NCBI RefSeq assembly: GCF_041734735.1
Contig: NC_134884.1
Coordinates: 37,411,409 to 37,475,408, forward strand
Direction of reading: 5' to 3'
Source of the DNA: Babylonia areolata
Lineage: Eukaryota; Mollusca; Gastropoda; Neogastropoda; Buccinidae
Length of the DNA: 64,000 nucleotides
Notes under the pieces: generated by a model
Databases searched by the model: none
The model's input: only the letters and a program-made list of their open reading frames with translations
What the model was told of the DNA's origin: nothing
Part shown: in pieces, positions 36,278-47,795 of the stretch
How positions within the stretch are numbered: the stretch's first letter is position 1
Layout: the number at the start of each line of letters is the position of its first letter
Program-made: the position numbers and the translations under genes

Positions 36278-36467
36278 CTTGGTAGAACTTTGAGTCCTTC
36301 TTCATGATTCCCTTCAGAGCAAACACCTGGCCAGAATAGGCGGTGAGAATGGTGATGTCATCTGACGAGTAGCCTTGCTGCAGTAGGTAGCGACACAGTC
36401 TCACACACAATTCCGCTTCATGCTGATTCGATTTGCTGATCGTCTCATCATTGCAGGTCTCACCCAC
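36278..36467 (-). CDS. ZNFX1: Exon 16, helicase core between motifs IV and V
   Basis: About residues 1337-1400: SKSNQHEAELCVRLCRYLLQ, then DDITILTAYSGQVFALKGIM. The N..EA..V..L..YL...GY...DITILT.Y.GQ pattern is conserved from UPF1 to ZNFX1. The acceptor GTTGTAG has a (TG)n-rich tract upstream. Donor CAAG|GTCAGT, phase 1. Confidence 0.96.
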
Positions 36468-36474
36468 CTACAAC

Positions 36475-36584
36475 GTACAGCGCACACATGCATGCACAGC
36501 CGCATACACACATTCATATACGCAGACACACATTCACATGCATGCACACACACATTCACATGGGCGCACGCACACACACATACG

Positions 36585-36629
<45 letters not shown>

Positions 36630-36640
36630 ACACACACAAA
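36475..36640. repeat. (CA)n/(CG)n tract beside exon 16
   Basis: ACACAC with GCGCGC and ATGCA interruptions upstream of the exon 16 acceptor. Confidence 0.9.
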
Positions 36641-36699
36641 ATTGGACAATCATTTACTTCACTGATTGCTACATTACAAAACAGTCACAAACAAACAAA

Positions 36700-37183
36700 C
36701 AAAAACCACACAAAAAAGAGGTGATAGGTAATAACAAGGTGAAACCCTGTATTTTTTCCTTTCCATTTTAAGTCAGTACACACAATGTGTAATGATAACA
36801 ATGATATGATGCTGATGATGCTGATAATAATAATGTGTGGGTGTGACTGATCTTTATTACACTGAAAATTCTGCAGCCTGATATCATCCTGGGACAGCTT
36901 AACTGAAGTGTTTGACGTCTGTGCTGAGCCCAAATGACTCTTCACAGAGTTGAGGGAGAAGAGGAAAAGCATGAAGAAGATATATATTTTTAATACACAC
37001 AACAGAAAAAGCAGCTTGATTGAAGTGCATGTCTATATATAAAAAGCAGGAATAATCAAGAAAAAAAACAACAGAAGCAGCTTCAGTGATGTGTATATCT
37101 TAATACCAAAAGATGGAAAAATTCTATAAGCAATCTTTTTTTTTAAACAGGAGCAGCTCAACTGAAGTGCATGTCTTTACACC

Positions 37184-37214
<31 letters not shown>

Positions 37215-37388
37215 AGAAGAGGTATGACAAAAGCACATGTCTATATAACAAAACAATGAAAAATCAAGAAAAAAACAGAAGCAGCTTGCCTGACGTGTGT
37301 GTCTTAACACACACAAAAAAAAAAGGAAAAAAAAAAAGAAATAAAGAAACTTGCTGAAATGCCAACTCAGGAAATCCATACCATACAG

Positions 37389-37419
<31 letters not shown>

Positions 37420-37619
37420 CAAGACAACTCCAACCCGAACTAGCAAATACATCTCTCTCTCTCTCTCTGTTTGCTATTTCTAAATCTGATCAAAGATTTG
37501 TAAAATTTATTTCTGTATCTTATACAGTCCTTATGTTCATGATTATAGCTCGTTAGATATTGTTCACATTCCCTCCACAAGGGACTGAGGCCTAATGTGA
37601 ATAAACCATTTTCAGTCTT

Positions 37620-37678
<59 letters not shown>

Positions 37679-37890
37679 CACATACATAAATGTTTTAACA
37701 TTCACAAGTCATGTCTTGTACAAGTTCCTGCACGAACGTGATATGTGCTCACAATCTATTTGCTTCAATCTCTTTATTGTTGTTGCTGCTTACTTTAGTA
37801 GTGTCAGTCATTTCTCTGATTGGGTTTTACAAACAACAAAATAAGACTTAATCGCTCAGAGTACTATCATAGAGAGACCCTCCCTCCCCT
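36700..37890. other. Intron between exons 15 and 16
   Basis: Several repeats of an ill-defined GCAGCTTGATTGAAGTGCAT-like word (36890, 37010, 37080, 37150, 37280), a poly-A of about 33 at 37180, and (CT)n-(TA)n at 37621-37678. Confidence 0.55.
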
Positions 37891-37897
37891 CACATAC

Positions 37898-38212
37898 CTC
37901 GTGGCAGAGCAGGAACACGTCGTGCTTCATGCCCCGCACGTGAGGCCGGGTCCTGGTCTCCCCGTGGTCCCTCAGCTCCGGGTAGATGTGGCGCACCAGG
38001 CGGGCCACCTCGGGCCGCATACGGTGCTGCACCGAGAGCGTGGAGTGGTGCAGGCGGTTGTTGACCAGCCGCTCGAAGAGAGAGAGGTCCAGGTGGTAGT
38101 GGCGGCTCAGCTCGTACACTGTGGGGGAGGGGCGCAGCTGCTGGTGGTCGCCGATCAGGATCAGGTGCTGGCAGGCCTTGTGCAGGGTGGTCACCACGTG
38201 CGCCTCCAGCAC
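37898..38212 (-). CDS. ZNFX1: Exon 15, helicase motifs III and IV
   Basis: About residues 1232-1336. It opens VLEAHVVTTLHKACQHLILI, completing EEAAEVLEAH, then has GDHQQLRPSPTVYEL (motif III), LFERLVNNRLHHSTLSVQHR and MRPEVARLVRHIYPEL, the UPF1-like GD..QL.P and Q.RM.P boxes. Acceptor a run of C then CAG; donor CACGAG|GTATGT, phase 0. Confidence 0.97.
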
Positions 38213-38239
38213 CTGGGGGGGAAGGGTAAGAAGGAAGGG

Positions 38240-38902
38240 AGAACAGGAATCAGAACCAGGATAGGAATAACTTTTGTGTGTGTGTGTGTGTCTGATCTCT
38301 GTAAGAGATACGTAGTGTGGTGAACACCTGCGGATCAGAATCAGAACCAGAATCGGAATTATTTTCATGATCGCAGTGAAATAAAGTATGGTGAACAATG
38401 CAAGTCAGAAAAAAAAAAAACTTTTGTGATCTCAGTCAGTGTGGTCAACACCTGCGGATCAGAATAAATACCAGAATCATAACTTTTGTGATTTTTGTCA
38501 GAGAAATCGCATGTGATGAACACCTGTGGATCAGAACCAGGATCAGAATAATAACTTTTGTTATCTCTATAAAGAGAAATGAAGTGTGGTGAACACCTGT
38601 GGACCAGAACCAGGATCAGAATAATAACTTTTGTTATCTCTATAAAGAGAAATGAAGTGTGGTGAACACCTGTGGATCAGAACCAGGATCAGAATAATAA
38701 CTTTTGTTATCTCTATAAAGAGAATGAGTGATCAGAACCAGGATCAGAATAATAACTTTTGTTATCTCTATAAAGAGAAATGAAGTGTGGTGAACATCTG
38801 TGGACCAGAACCAGGATCAGAATAACAACTTTTGTTATCTCTATAAAGAGAAATGAAGTGTGGTGAACACCTGTGGATCAGAACCAGGATCAGAATATTT
38901 GA
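38240..38902. repeat. About 72-bp intronic minisatellite upstream of exon 15
   Basis: Roughly nine units with core GTGGTGAACACCTGTGGATC, AGAACCAGGATCAGAATAAT and TTGTTATCTCTATAAAGAG. Older, more varied units lie next to exon 15 and nearly identical ones farther away. It is broken by a SINE at 38903. Confidence 0.93.
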
Positions 38903-39281
38903 ATTTTGTATTTCTTTTTTATCACAACAGATTTCGCTGTGTGAAATTCGGGCTTGCGTCGCTATACTACAGCGCCACCCATTTTTTTGTATTTTTTCCT
39001 GTGTGCAGTTTTATTTATTTTTCTATCGAAGTGGATTATTCTTCAGAATTTTGCCAGGAACAACCCTTTAGTTGCTGTGGGTTCTTTTACGTGCGCTAAG
39101 TGCATGCTGCACACGGGACCTCTGTAACGTCTCATCCGAATGACTAGCGCCCAGACCACGACTCAAGGTCTAGTGGAGGGGGAGAAAATATCTGCAGCTG
39201 AGCCATGATTCGAACCAGTGCGCTCAGATTTTCTCGCTTCCTAGACGGACGCGTTACCTCTAAGCCATCACTCCACACTCC
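38903..39281 (-). mobile_element. Family B SINE inside a tandem array
   Basis: Nearly full length: head at the right end (CTTAGAGGTAACGCGTCC on the minus strand), body and T-rich tail at left. The flanking array resumes at 39282. Confidence 0.87.
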
Positions 39282-39350
39282 ATAATAATGTTTGTTATCT
39301 CTATAAAGAGAACTGAAGTGTGGTGAACACCTGCAACCAGATTTGAAGTG
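39282..39350. repeat. Continuation of the 72-bp minisatellite
   Basis: ATAATGTTTGTTATCTCTAT then GAAGTGTGGTGAACACCTGC resumes after the family B SINE. Confidence 0.88.
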
Positions 39351-39823
39351 TGGTGATGTCTTGTGTGATTTATGGTACAGACTTCACAAAGTAGAACAAT
39401 GGTAACAAGTTTGCCATACAACATAATTATCTAATAAACACACACACAAACCAGATCAGAGCCATAGCAAAGCAAACCCAATAAAAACGTCATCTGTCCA
39501 CAAACACACACAAACATACACACGCAAAGTGTGCACAATCACACACACACATACACAAACACACAAGAGTACACATGTACACACACACAAACACCCCCCA
39601 TCAACCCATCCACACCACAAACCCATCTCACAAAAAAAAGCCCACCCTCAACCCCCAAAAGCACCCCCCCCTCCACCCCGGTCCCCACACCAGATCCAAC
39701 CCCGAAAAAGCCCCTCCCCTACTATCCCCTAGCCCCCATCCCCACAACAAAAAAGCTCCACCACCCCTCACCCCCTCACCATCACACAACAACAAAAAAA
39801 GGAAAACAACAACCGAACAGGAC

Positions 39824-40027
39824 CTCGGCAGCCTCCTCCAGAATGATGATGGGACAGGCCACGCCGGTGAGGACGCGGCGGTATCGGGCGGCGCCCGTGG
39901 TTGTCATGCCGACAATTGTGGCCTCCTGGAGGATGTCCTTGTCCTCCCCCATCCTCAGCTCGCGCAGCTCCTGGGCACCCCGGTTGAACTCGTCCGCCTG
40001 GGCCTTCACCGACTGCCTCAGCTTATC
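39824..40027 (-). CDS. ZNFX1: Exon 14, helicase motif II (EEAA)
   Basis: About residues 1164-1231. A helical stretch (KAQADEFNRGAQELREL) leads into ATIVGMTTTGAARYR and motif II, PIIILEEAAEVL. Glu replaces the usual first Asp of a DEAD/DEAA box; EEAAE.LEAH is, as I recall, the usual ZNFX1 form. Acceptor CCCCACCAG; donor CCGAG|GTCCTG, phase 0. A decayed copy of the first third of this exon lies in the preceding intron near 40517-40585. Confidence 0.95.
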
Positions 40028-40080
40028 CTGGTGGGGCAGAGGGAGCATGGGGTTGGGGGGTCAGGGGGCAGGGGCGGGTG

Positions 40081-40679
40081 GGTTAGTAGCAGTAGCACGG
40101 TAGTAGCAATTATAGAAATGATAGTGTGATAGTTAGCCATATCTGACTTGTAGCAATAGCACAGTAGTAGCAATCATATAAATGACAGTGCGATAGTCAG
40201 TCGTGTCTGACTTGTGGCAGTAGCACAGTAGCAGCAATTATAGAAATGCTAGTGTGATAGTTAGCACAGTAGTAGCAGTTATAGAAATGATAGTGTGGTA
40301 GTCACTCAAGTCTGACTTGCAGAAGTAGTACAGTAGCAGCAATTACAGAAATGACAGTGTGATCATCAGTCATGTCTGACTAGTAGCAGTAGCACAGTAG
40401 TAGCAATTGTAGAAATGATAGTATGATAGTCAGTTGTGTCCGACTACGACTATCAGAACAGCAGAGGAGGCAACTACTGTCCCAACTATCCAGGCTAGAG
40501 TTTGATTATTGGGCACCTGGGCACCCCAGTTGAACTCGTCTGCCTGAGCCTTCACTGAATGCTTCTAATTATCCTTGGGGTAGAGGGAGCATGGGGAGGG
40601 GCGTACGCGGTGGGGGTTGGGGGTTAGTAGTAGTAGCACAGTAGTAGCACTCATAGAAATGATAGTGTGAAAGTCAGTA
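40081..40679. repeat. About 62-bp minisatellite upstream of exon 14, with an exon-edge copy
   Basis: Units with AGCAGTAGCACAGTAGTAGC, AATTATAGAAATGATAGTGT and AGTCAGTCATGTCTGACTTG, about six copies. A block from 40517 repeats the 5' part of exon 14 plus its acceptor and flank. Confidence 0.9.
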
Positions 40680-41035
40680 GTTGTATTGTATTGTATTGTA
40701 TTGTATTGTACTGTATCATTCTTTTTTTGTCACAACAGATTTCTCTGCATGAAATTCAGGCTGCTCCCCCCAGGAAGAGCGTGTTGCTACACTGAGAACG
40801 CCACCCTTTTTTTCTTTTTTTCTGCCTGCAGTTTTATCTGTTTTCCCATCGAAGTGCATTTTTCAACAGAATTTTACCAGGGACAAATGTTTCGTTGCTG
40901 TGGTTTCTTTTACGTGCGCTAAGTGCATGCTGCACACGGGACCTCGGTTTATTGTCTCATCCAACTGACTAGCATCCAGACTGCCACTCAAGGTCCAGTG
41001 GAGGGAGAGAAAAAACCTGTTGGCCATCACTCCAG
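40680..41035 (-). mobile_element. Family B SINE inside a tandem array
   Basis: The tail is (TACAA)n, seen as TTGTATTGTATTG on the plus strand. The body is complete; about 60 bp are missing between the body and the head, including the B box. Confidence 0.83.
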
Positions 41036-41580
41036 TCATGTCAACAGTAGTAATTGTAACAATAATAGCAGTCATTTCAACAGCAGTAGCAGCAGCAGCT
41101 AACAACAACTGTAACTGTAATAACAAAAACAGTTATTGTAACAGCAACAGCAGAACATCAGTAACTGTAATAGCAACAGCAACAGCAGAAGTAACAATAA
41201 CAGCAACAGCACCAAAAGCAGTGTTTGTAACAGCAACAGTAGTAACCACAACAGCAGCAACAGTAGTAATTTTACCAGCAACTGCAGCAACATTAGTAAC
41301 TGTAACAGCAACAAAAGCAACATAACAGCAACAGTAGTAACAGTAACAACAACAACAGTAACTGTGACAGCAATAGCAGAACCTGAAAAGCAACAAAAGT
41401 AAATGTAACCGCAACAACAGTCATTTCAACAGCAACAACAGTTAGAAACTGTTACAGCAACAGTAAGTAACTGTCACAGCAAAGGCAGTCATTTCAACAC
41501 CAACAACAGTAAAAAAATTTTGACAACAACAGCAGTTAATTGTAACAACAACAACAGCAGCAGTAACTGTAAACAGCAAT
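41036..41580. repeat. Degenerate CAACAG/GTAACTGTAA-rich array
   Basis: After the SINE, low-complexity sequence of short AGCAACAGCAGTAACTGTAA-like blocks. Apparent open frames here are artefacts. Confidence 0.85.
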
Positions 41581-41687
41581 GACTGTGACGACACTCATTT
41601 ACAGCAACAAGACCCCATGGTTTTGGTTTACGTTTGTGCTTCACTCACTCGCACGCTCACTGCCGGTTCTTGCACATATGTTCATGA

Positions 41688-41842
41688 CAGTTTCAGTTTC
41701 TCAAGGAGGCATCATTGCGTTCGGACAAATCCATATAAGCTACAACAAATCAGCTAGGCAGGTGCCCGACAGAAGCATAACCCAATGCGCTTGTCAAGCC
41801 TTGAGTGCATGCTTATATATTTGTGTAAATAATAAAGTGGAT
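41688..41842 (+). repeat. Family C dispersed repeat
   Basis: TTTCAGTTTCTCAAGGAGGC to GTCAAGCCTTGAGTGCATGC, moderately diverged. Confidence 0.8.
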
Positions 41843-41865
41843 TTCTTTTTACATAATTTTGACAG

Positions 41866-41922
41866 AGAACAACACTCTCGTTGCCACGGTTTCTTTTTCA
41901 GTGCACGAAGTGCATGCTGCAC

Positions 41923-41956
<34 letters not shown>

Positions 41957-42075
41957 TAGACTGCTCAGTTTGATTTTCCAGTCAAACTTGGAAGGACCAG
42001 AGCAGGAATTCGAACCCACACCCTCACAGACTCTCTGTGTTAGCAGCTGAGCGTCTTAACCATTCTGCCACCTTC
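41866..42075 (-). mobile_element. Family B-related SINE, partial
   Basis: Shares the TTGCCACGGTTTCTTTT and GTGCATGCTGCACACAGGAC body but has a different head, with B box GGGTTCGAATTC on the minus strand and an A-box-like GGTTAAGACGCTCAGCTGC. Confidence 0.7.
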
Positions 42076-42232
42076 CTCCTTAAGGAATGGCAGCAAACTA
42101 TAGTCCAAATCAACAAATCATTGTCCAAATTAACAAAATTAATCATCAACAGATCATTGTCCAAATCAACAAATCATTATCCAAATAAAAAAATAATTAT
42201 TCATAAAATGACGACAAAATCACTTGTCCCAC

Positions 42233-42509
42233 CTGACAACCCCGCAGCCAGAAAAGGTACAGTCGGATCCTCTTCTCCACGCTCAGCTGGTGGCTCCAAA
42301 GGTTCACCACCTGCTTGGCCTCTGCCTCTGTCATGGGCGTGCAGGTCATCATCAAGTCCTTGATCTTTTTCACCAGCTTCCTCTGCTGGTACTTGGTCAT
42401 GGAAAACCCCTCCTCGTCCACACCCAGGTTGGTGGTGGCAGCCAAGGTGCTAGTCATCGTTGTCGTCGACTGCACCCCAAGTTCTCTCATGGCCGACTGC
42501 ACGTCTCGG
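42233..42509 (-). CDS. ZNFX1: Exon 13, helicase insertion with RLYLFWLR
   Basis: About residues 1071-1163. Includes MTKYQQRKLVKKIKDLMM, then VVNLWSHQLSVEKRIRLYL followed by FWLR. This M....V.NLW.L....R..LY..WL block is the canonical ZNFX1 form of the motif also seen at the exon 9/10 and 10/11 junctions. Acceptor CTCCGCAG; donor GTCAG|GTGGGA, phase 0. Confidence 0.93.
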
Positions 42510-42544
42510 CTGCGGAGGGGAGAATGTTTTGTGTATGGTGTTAA

Positions 42545-43310
42545 ATGATGAATGTAACTAGTAATGATGATGATGATGATAACGATGATGATAAGAATAA
42601 GAACAACAACAACAGAATAATAACAATAAATATAACAACAACAAAAATAATAATCATCATCATAATCATAATAATGATGATGATGATACTACTACTACTA
42701 CTACTATTACTACTACTACTAATAATAATGCTAACAATAAATGTTAGTTATATTGCACTTTTCACCAACAAGCAGAAAGCTAAAAGCTCATAACAGTGAG
42801 ACAATAAAATGAGAACAGTACAGTAAAATATATTAAAACAATGTAAATGAAAATAAAAATGTATGAAATCAACAAAATCATGGATAAGAAATGCACATTA
42901 ACATTGACATGCAATGCTTAACCAGACCTGATAAACAGTATAAAACAACATCTAGATAACTGGTGAGAACTGCATCACATATAACCCACACATGATCTAA
43001 GTTAAAAGTTGCGATCTACGATGAAGACATATAAAACCAACAAGATCTTAGAAAAGATTTAATATATACACGAAACAACATACTTAAACAAGATGATGAG
43101 TATGAATCAACACCCAAACAACTGGTAAGAAGTGCATTACATAAAACCCACTTGCGTAAACATTAACATAAAATGAAACAAAATAAAATGAAAATAAAGA
43201 TACAGAAACAGAATTAGAAGAAAGAAAAATCCATTTATACAACACTCTTGGACATTACATTCTCCTTTCCCTGCCCCTCAAAACCCTGAGCATTGAATAA
43301 CAGTTTAATC
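42545..43310. other. Intron between exons 12 and 13, simple-sequence part
   Basis: (GAT)n, (AAT)n, (ACT)n runs to 42730, then AT-rich sequence containing a loose repeat (AACTGGTAAGAAGTGCATTA at 42955-43150). Confidence 0.6.
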
Positions 43311-43311
43311 A

Positions 43312-43500
43312 AAGGTTAAAGGACCCATAGCCTTCTACAGCCATTGGGACAGTGAATTCATATCCGCTGTGTCAGAGCGTGGCACGGGCAGGTGCAGACC
43401 AATCCTCTCCTTCCGCCATGTGAATTTTGCCCGACCTAAGCCATGTACCCTTTCAAGAATTGATGGAGTGGGAAAAATCAGAGCAAACTGCCGTTCCCAA
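43312..43500 (+). repeat. Family D dispersed repeat
   Basis: TTAAAGGACCCATAGCCTTC to the family C junction. Second copy of the sequence at 27562. Confidence 0.7.
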
Positions 43501-43580
43501 GGTATCAGTATCAGTATCAGTAGCTCAAGGAGGCGTCACTGCATTCGGTCAAATCCATATACGTTACAGTTCATCTAACA
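43500..43580 (+). repeat. Family C dispersed repeat, partial
   Basis: Starts with GTATCAGTATCAGTATCAGT, then the AAGGAGGCGTCACTGC core, and breaks off after CATATACGTTACAG. It directly follows a family D repeat. Confidence 0.78.
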
Positions 43581-43686
43581 TTGGATATTATGTTTATTGG
43601 CGATCAGTTTCATAAAAAAATGTATTCAAGGCTGGATTGTAAAATCTCTGCCTCTTTCTCTCTCTCTCTTTCTGTGTATAATTCTG

Positions 43687-43729
<43 letters not shown>

Positions 43730-44160
43730 CCAATGTTCTATTACAAGTATGATTTGTGTAACTGATCTGTGATTGCACCCTTCATTTCAAGGGGCCTTGG
43801 GATAATTTGAATAAAACATTTTGCATTTCTCGCATCCGTCTCTCTCTCTCCCTCCTTCTTTTCACCATCTCTCTCTTTCCCTCAACATTTGCGCTCTGAT
43901 CATCAAACGTTATTGGATATCAATTGTTTGTTGGTTTGTCACACTACATCTACAATACAGGGATATATCTTAATCTGCTGTTTAACTCTTTCATAAGGTT
44001 TCTGTCTTGTACCATGACCAGGACGTTTCTTTCTCTCTGTGACATGCATTTAAATGACACACACACACGTACATATGCAAGTATGCACACATGCACATAC
44101 ACACACACATATATACACACAAAATACCTACATGCATTATAAAAGTATTCTGATATAAAA

Positions 44161-44526
44161 CGGGCGCAATAGCCGAGTGGTTAAAGCGTTGGACTTTCAA
44201 TCTGAGGGTCCTGGGTTCGAATCTCGGTAACAGCGCCTGGTAGATAAAGGGTGGAGATTTTTCTGATCTTTCAAGTCAACATATGCGCAGACCTGCCATT
44301 GCCTGAACCCCCTTAAAGTGTATACGCAAGCAGAAGAATACGCATGCTAAAGATCCTGTAATCCATGTCAGCGTCAGGTGGGTTATCGAAAAAAGAACAT
44401 ACCCAGAATGCATACCCCGAGTATGGCTGCCTACATGGTGGGGTAAAAACGGTCATACACGTAAAAGCCCACTCGTGTACATATGAGTGAACATGAAAGT
44501 TGCAGGCCATGAACAAAAGAAGAAGT
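44161..44526 (+). mobile_element. Family A SINE, full length
   Basis: Head CGGGCGCAATAGCCGAGTGG, B box GGGTTCGAATC, 3' end TTGCAGGCCATGAAC followed by a short A/G tail. Confidence 0.88.
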
Positions 44527-44625
44527 ATTCTGATATCTCTCTCTCTCTCTCTCTCATTCATATAAACAATCCTCTCCCTCTCTCACTCTTATTTTTTTTA
44601 ATTTGCCATGGGCAACAGACCCGAC

Positions 44626-44783
44626 CTGGACTTCTTCTTCCCAAAGTTGAAGAGGTCGTCATCGTCGTCGACATCCAGCTGACGTGAGTTCTGGATGACA
44701 TCAGCCTCCTCTTCCACGTTCAGCTCTGCCGCTTCGTCTTCCTTGCTGACATCAGTCTCTTCTTCCAGCTGGTCCAGCAATCT
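44626..44783 (-). CDS. ZNFX1: Exon 12, acidic helicase insertion
   Basis: About residues 1019-1071. Strongly acidic and low complexity: LLDQLEEETDVSKEDEAAEL, then LDVDDDDDLFNFGKKKS. Similar acidic inserts between motifs Ia and II occur in ZNFX1 proteins. Probably a disordered loop. Acceptor ACCACAG; donor TCCAG|GTCGGG, phase 2. Confidence 0.88.
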
Positions 44784-44825
44784 CTGTGGTACACAAGACA
44801 TGTAAGATGAACCTGCTATCTGTAC

Positions 44826-44878
44826 ACCATCACATACACACACATGCACATACACACACACACACGTGTGCGCATGCG

Positions 44879-44909
<31 letters not shown>

Positions 44910-45020
44910 AAACACAAACATACAAACAAGCACAAACACTCTCACACTCAAACACATACAACATACACACACACACACACACACTCACACACACACACAC
45001 ACACAAGCATACACACATGC

Positions 45021-45054
<34 letters not shown>

Positions 45055-45124
45055 AACACACACCACACACATACTCACACACACTCTCTCTCACACACAC
45101 AAACACACACACACATACACAAAG

Positions 45125-45159
<35 letters not shown>

Positions 45160-45243
45160 CAAAATACAAGCATACACACACATGCAAACAAACAAGCACA
45201 CACACACACATAAACAAATAAGCACACATACCCATGCATGCAA

Positions 45244-45274
<31 letters not shown>

Positions 45275-45290
45275 CTAAACAGAACACAAC
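44826..45290. repeat. Long (CA)n tract between exons 11 and 12
   Basis: Over 400 bp of CA repeats with CT, AT and AAACA interruptions and a short (TA)n run near 45140. Confidence 0.95.
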
Positions 45291-45300
45291 GGGCTTTTAC

Positions 45301-45535
45301 CTCCAAGTGAGCCGCATTCTGACAGAAGTCCTGCACTCCCAACCACGAGCGGATGAAATATTCAGATTGTCTCTGATGACAGAGCATCATCTCTCGTGTG
45401 ATGGCCTGGAAGTGTTCTCGTTTGACGACAGTGCTTAGGACATGATCAGGAAGGATGTCCTTCTGGGCTTGAGCCAGAATTTGCTTGGTCTGGGGGGGAT
45501 GTGTTGTGGAGCTCTGTGCCTTTCTCAGCCATTTC
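45301..45535 (-). CDS. ZNFX1: Exon 11, second copy of the helicase-insert repeat
   Basis: About residues 940-1018: KWLRKAQ, then AQAQKDILPDHVLSTVVKR, FQAITREMML, FIRSWLGVQDF. It aligns with the second half of exon 10 (DILPD..L..VV.R..F.AIT, then F.R.WLGV). Acceptor TGCCCCAG; donor GGAG|GTAAAA, phase 0. Confidence 0.92.
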
Positions 45536-45539
45536 CTGG

Positions 45540-45787
45540 GGCAGACACACTTGGACGTTAGTTAGAGAGAGAGAGAGAGAAGGAGAGAGAGAGAGAGAAG
45601 GAGCACAGACAGAGAATAAGAATGGGGGTTGAGAGTGAATGGGAGAAGTCTCAAGTCTGAAGTTTGAATGGTTTATTGTTTAGGCCTTTCTACCTGTGAC
45701 AATAGGGGTAAGGGGATGGGGAGACTTCTGTGTTAACATCCATTATAAAGAACAACATTGATGTGTGTAATAAAAGAGTATGGGAGG

Positions 45788-45832
<45 letters not shown>

Positions 45833-46925
45833 GAGAAAATGAGAGAGAGAAAACGATAAAGAATAAGAGACACAGAATTGAATAAATTTTATTTTCTGAG
45901 GGTAATAGAGTAAGCAAAATAATGCTTTTTTCATGCAGCCCTTGAAGGGGAAACAGAAACAGAAACAAAGGGGGAATCATTATATCAGTACAGCATGCAT
46001 ATTATAGTCATGAATACATCAATGGTAATTTGACATTTACAACACTAAATTGAGGAGAATAAGAGGAGAGAGATATAAGGGGACAGATAGAGAAAGACAG
46101 AGTACAAAAAAAATGAAAATTGACATAGGTCAAGACAATGATCAATCAATGAATAAAACGAAATGATAAAAAATATATATAATAATTTTTTTTTAGAAAT
46201 TAAAAAAAAAAAAAACACCAAAAAATTAGGCTACAATAAGCATGCACATGTTACAAAAAGCAGTAATAGAAATAATGCCATTTAAATAGTTGTGGGAGCA
46301 CAAAAGAGTTTGAAAGAAAGAGACGGAGAGACACAGAGATAGATAAAGTGACAAAGACAGAGATGATGTTATATGTTATATAAGATTTATAAAGAAATAT
46401 ACATTACAAAAACATGTGTGAATGACAGAGGTAGACAGGGAGAGAGAGAGAGAAAGAGGGGGGATGAGAGACAGAGACAGAGACAGAGAGACAGACAGAC
46501 AGAAAGAAGTACACATACACACACACCCTAACAGCTGATGCAATCGCTATTTTGTTCCCAGTACATACTGTATCCACTTTTTGTTCTTCTCATAAAAACA
46601 GCACTGTTGATGACTCTCCATATGAATAATAATCAGACCCTCTCTTCATCACCACCCACCACAGCCCCTTTTTTGCTGCTTTCTTTCTTATCAACATGAC
46701 CTGGTTAACACTTCACTGTTTATCCACTTTTGAAGTTTTCCCATTCTGTCCATCCCACCGCAGCCCTCTCAACACTGTTGCTGCTTTCTTATCGACACTA
46801 CCAAGCTAAAATAAAAAATTTAAAAAATTTTTTAAAAAGTTTACTCACATTCCCCAAATCATCTATGCACCCAACACAAGAATTCAAATCTGCATCAAAT
46901 CATTCATTCATACAACCCTTGTTGT
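45540..46925. other. Intron between exons 10 and 11
   Basis: (GA)n purine tracts at 45565-45600, 45795-45850 and 46438-46500; otherwise AT-rich. Between 46590 and 46800 two related copies of a stretch with TATCCACTTTTTG/CTGCTTTCTTATC words. Confidence 0.55.
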
Positions 46926-46928
46926 CAC

Positions 46929-47270
46929 CTGTACAGCCGAAAGCGTGTTGTGCGAGGGAGGGTGGCCATTTGTCCTGGTGTGAACTGTGTCTCGTCGCAA
47001 GTTTTGTCCCCTTGGATGATCTGAGAGATAACTGTCTTTGGCTCTCCGTCTGCAACACCTAGCCAGGCTCGCACACAAAACTGAGCTAGCTGAGAATGGC
47101 GATCCCTCAAAGGCTGGGTGATGGCAGAAAACAGACGGCCCATGACAGCTCGCTGCAGGATGGCGTCTGGCAGAATGTCACGTTTGGCTTTCTCCAGCCA
47201 TTTTCTGGACTCATCGGGGGATGTGATCGCATCTTGCTGAAGAAGTTTCTCCACTTTGTCCAGCCAAACC
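46929..47270 (-). CDS. ZNFX1: Exon 10, first full copy of the helicase-insert repeat
   Basis: About residues 826-940. It opens VWLDKVEKLL, then KAKRDILPDAILQRAVMGR, FCVRAWLGV, SQIIQGDKTC and ends RFRLYR. The same order of signatures occurs in exon 11 (DILPD, AIT, WLGV) and at the end of exon 9 (ILQG..TC, LP.T.R..LYR). Both introns are phase 2, so the exon is symmetric. The acceptor CAG follows an uninterrupted (TG)n tract. Confidence 0.93.
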
Positions 47271-47318
<48 letters not shown>

Positions 47319-47334
47319 GCACACCCACACAACA

Positions 47335-47367
<33 letters not shown>
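47271..47367. repeat. (CA)n tract abutting exon 10
   Basis: CA repeats begin at the acceptor itself (transcript ...UGUGUGCAG). Confidence 0.95.
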
Positions 47368-47371
<4 letters not shown>

Positions 47372-47576
47372 ATCCAGACCCTAATGCCTTTGTTTTCCAG
47401 TAGAAAGCAGAATCAGGCTCTCAAATCTATCCTGTCCTATTATATGGCTCTGACATGTGCAGATGCTATGCCATAAGTTGGAAATGACCGTTAATTTATA
47501 TACAAATCACTTACAAGCTTGAATCTCTTTTTAATCTAAAATCCTTTCAAAAGTTCAACAACACTTGTACAGGAAA

Positions 47577-47795
47577 AACTGTATTGTACTGCACTGCATA
47601 GCACTGTATAGCATTGTACTGTACTGTATTGTAATGTACTGCATTGTTTCGTACTGTACTGTACTTTACTATACTGTACTGCATTAAATAGATAACATTT
47701 TGTCACAACAGATTTTTCTGTGTGAAATTTGGACTGCTCATCATAGGAGAGCACATCATCACAGTGCAGTGCCACCCTTTTCTTTTTTTTTCTTT
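47577..47795 (-). mobile_element. Family B SINE, tail portion
   Basis: Long degenerate TACAG/TACAA-type tail (47577-47690), then TTTGTCACAACAGATTTTTC and part of the body; the head is absent. Confidence 0.75.

Noticed and set aside
41020-41417. Ala/Thr- and Leu-rich frames
   Set aside because: Low-complexity CAACAG array; no start or splice support.
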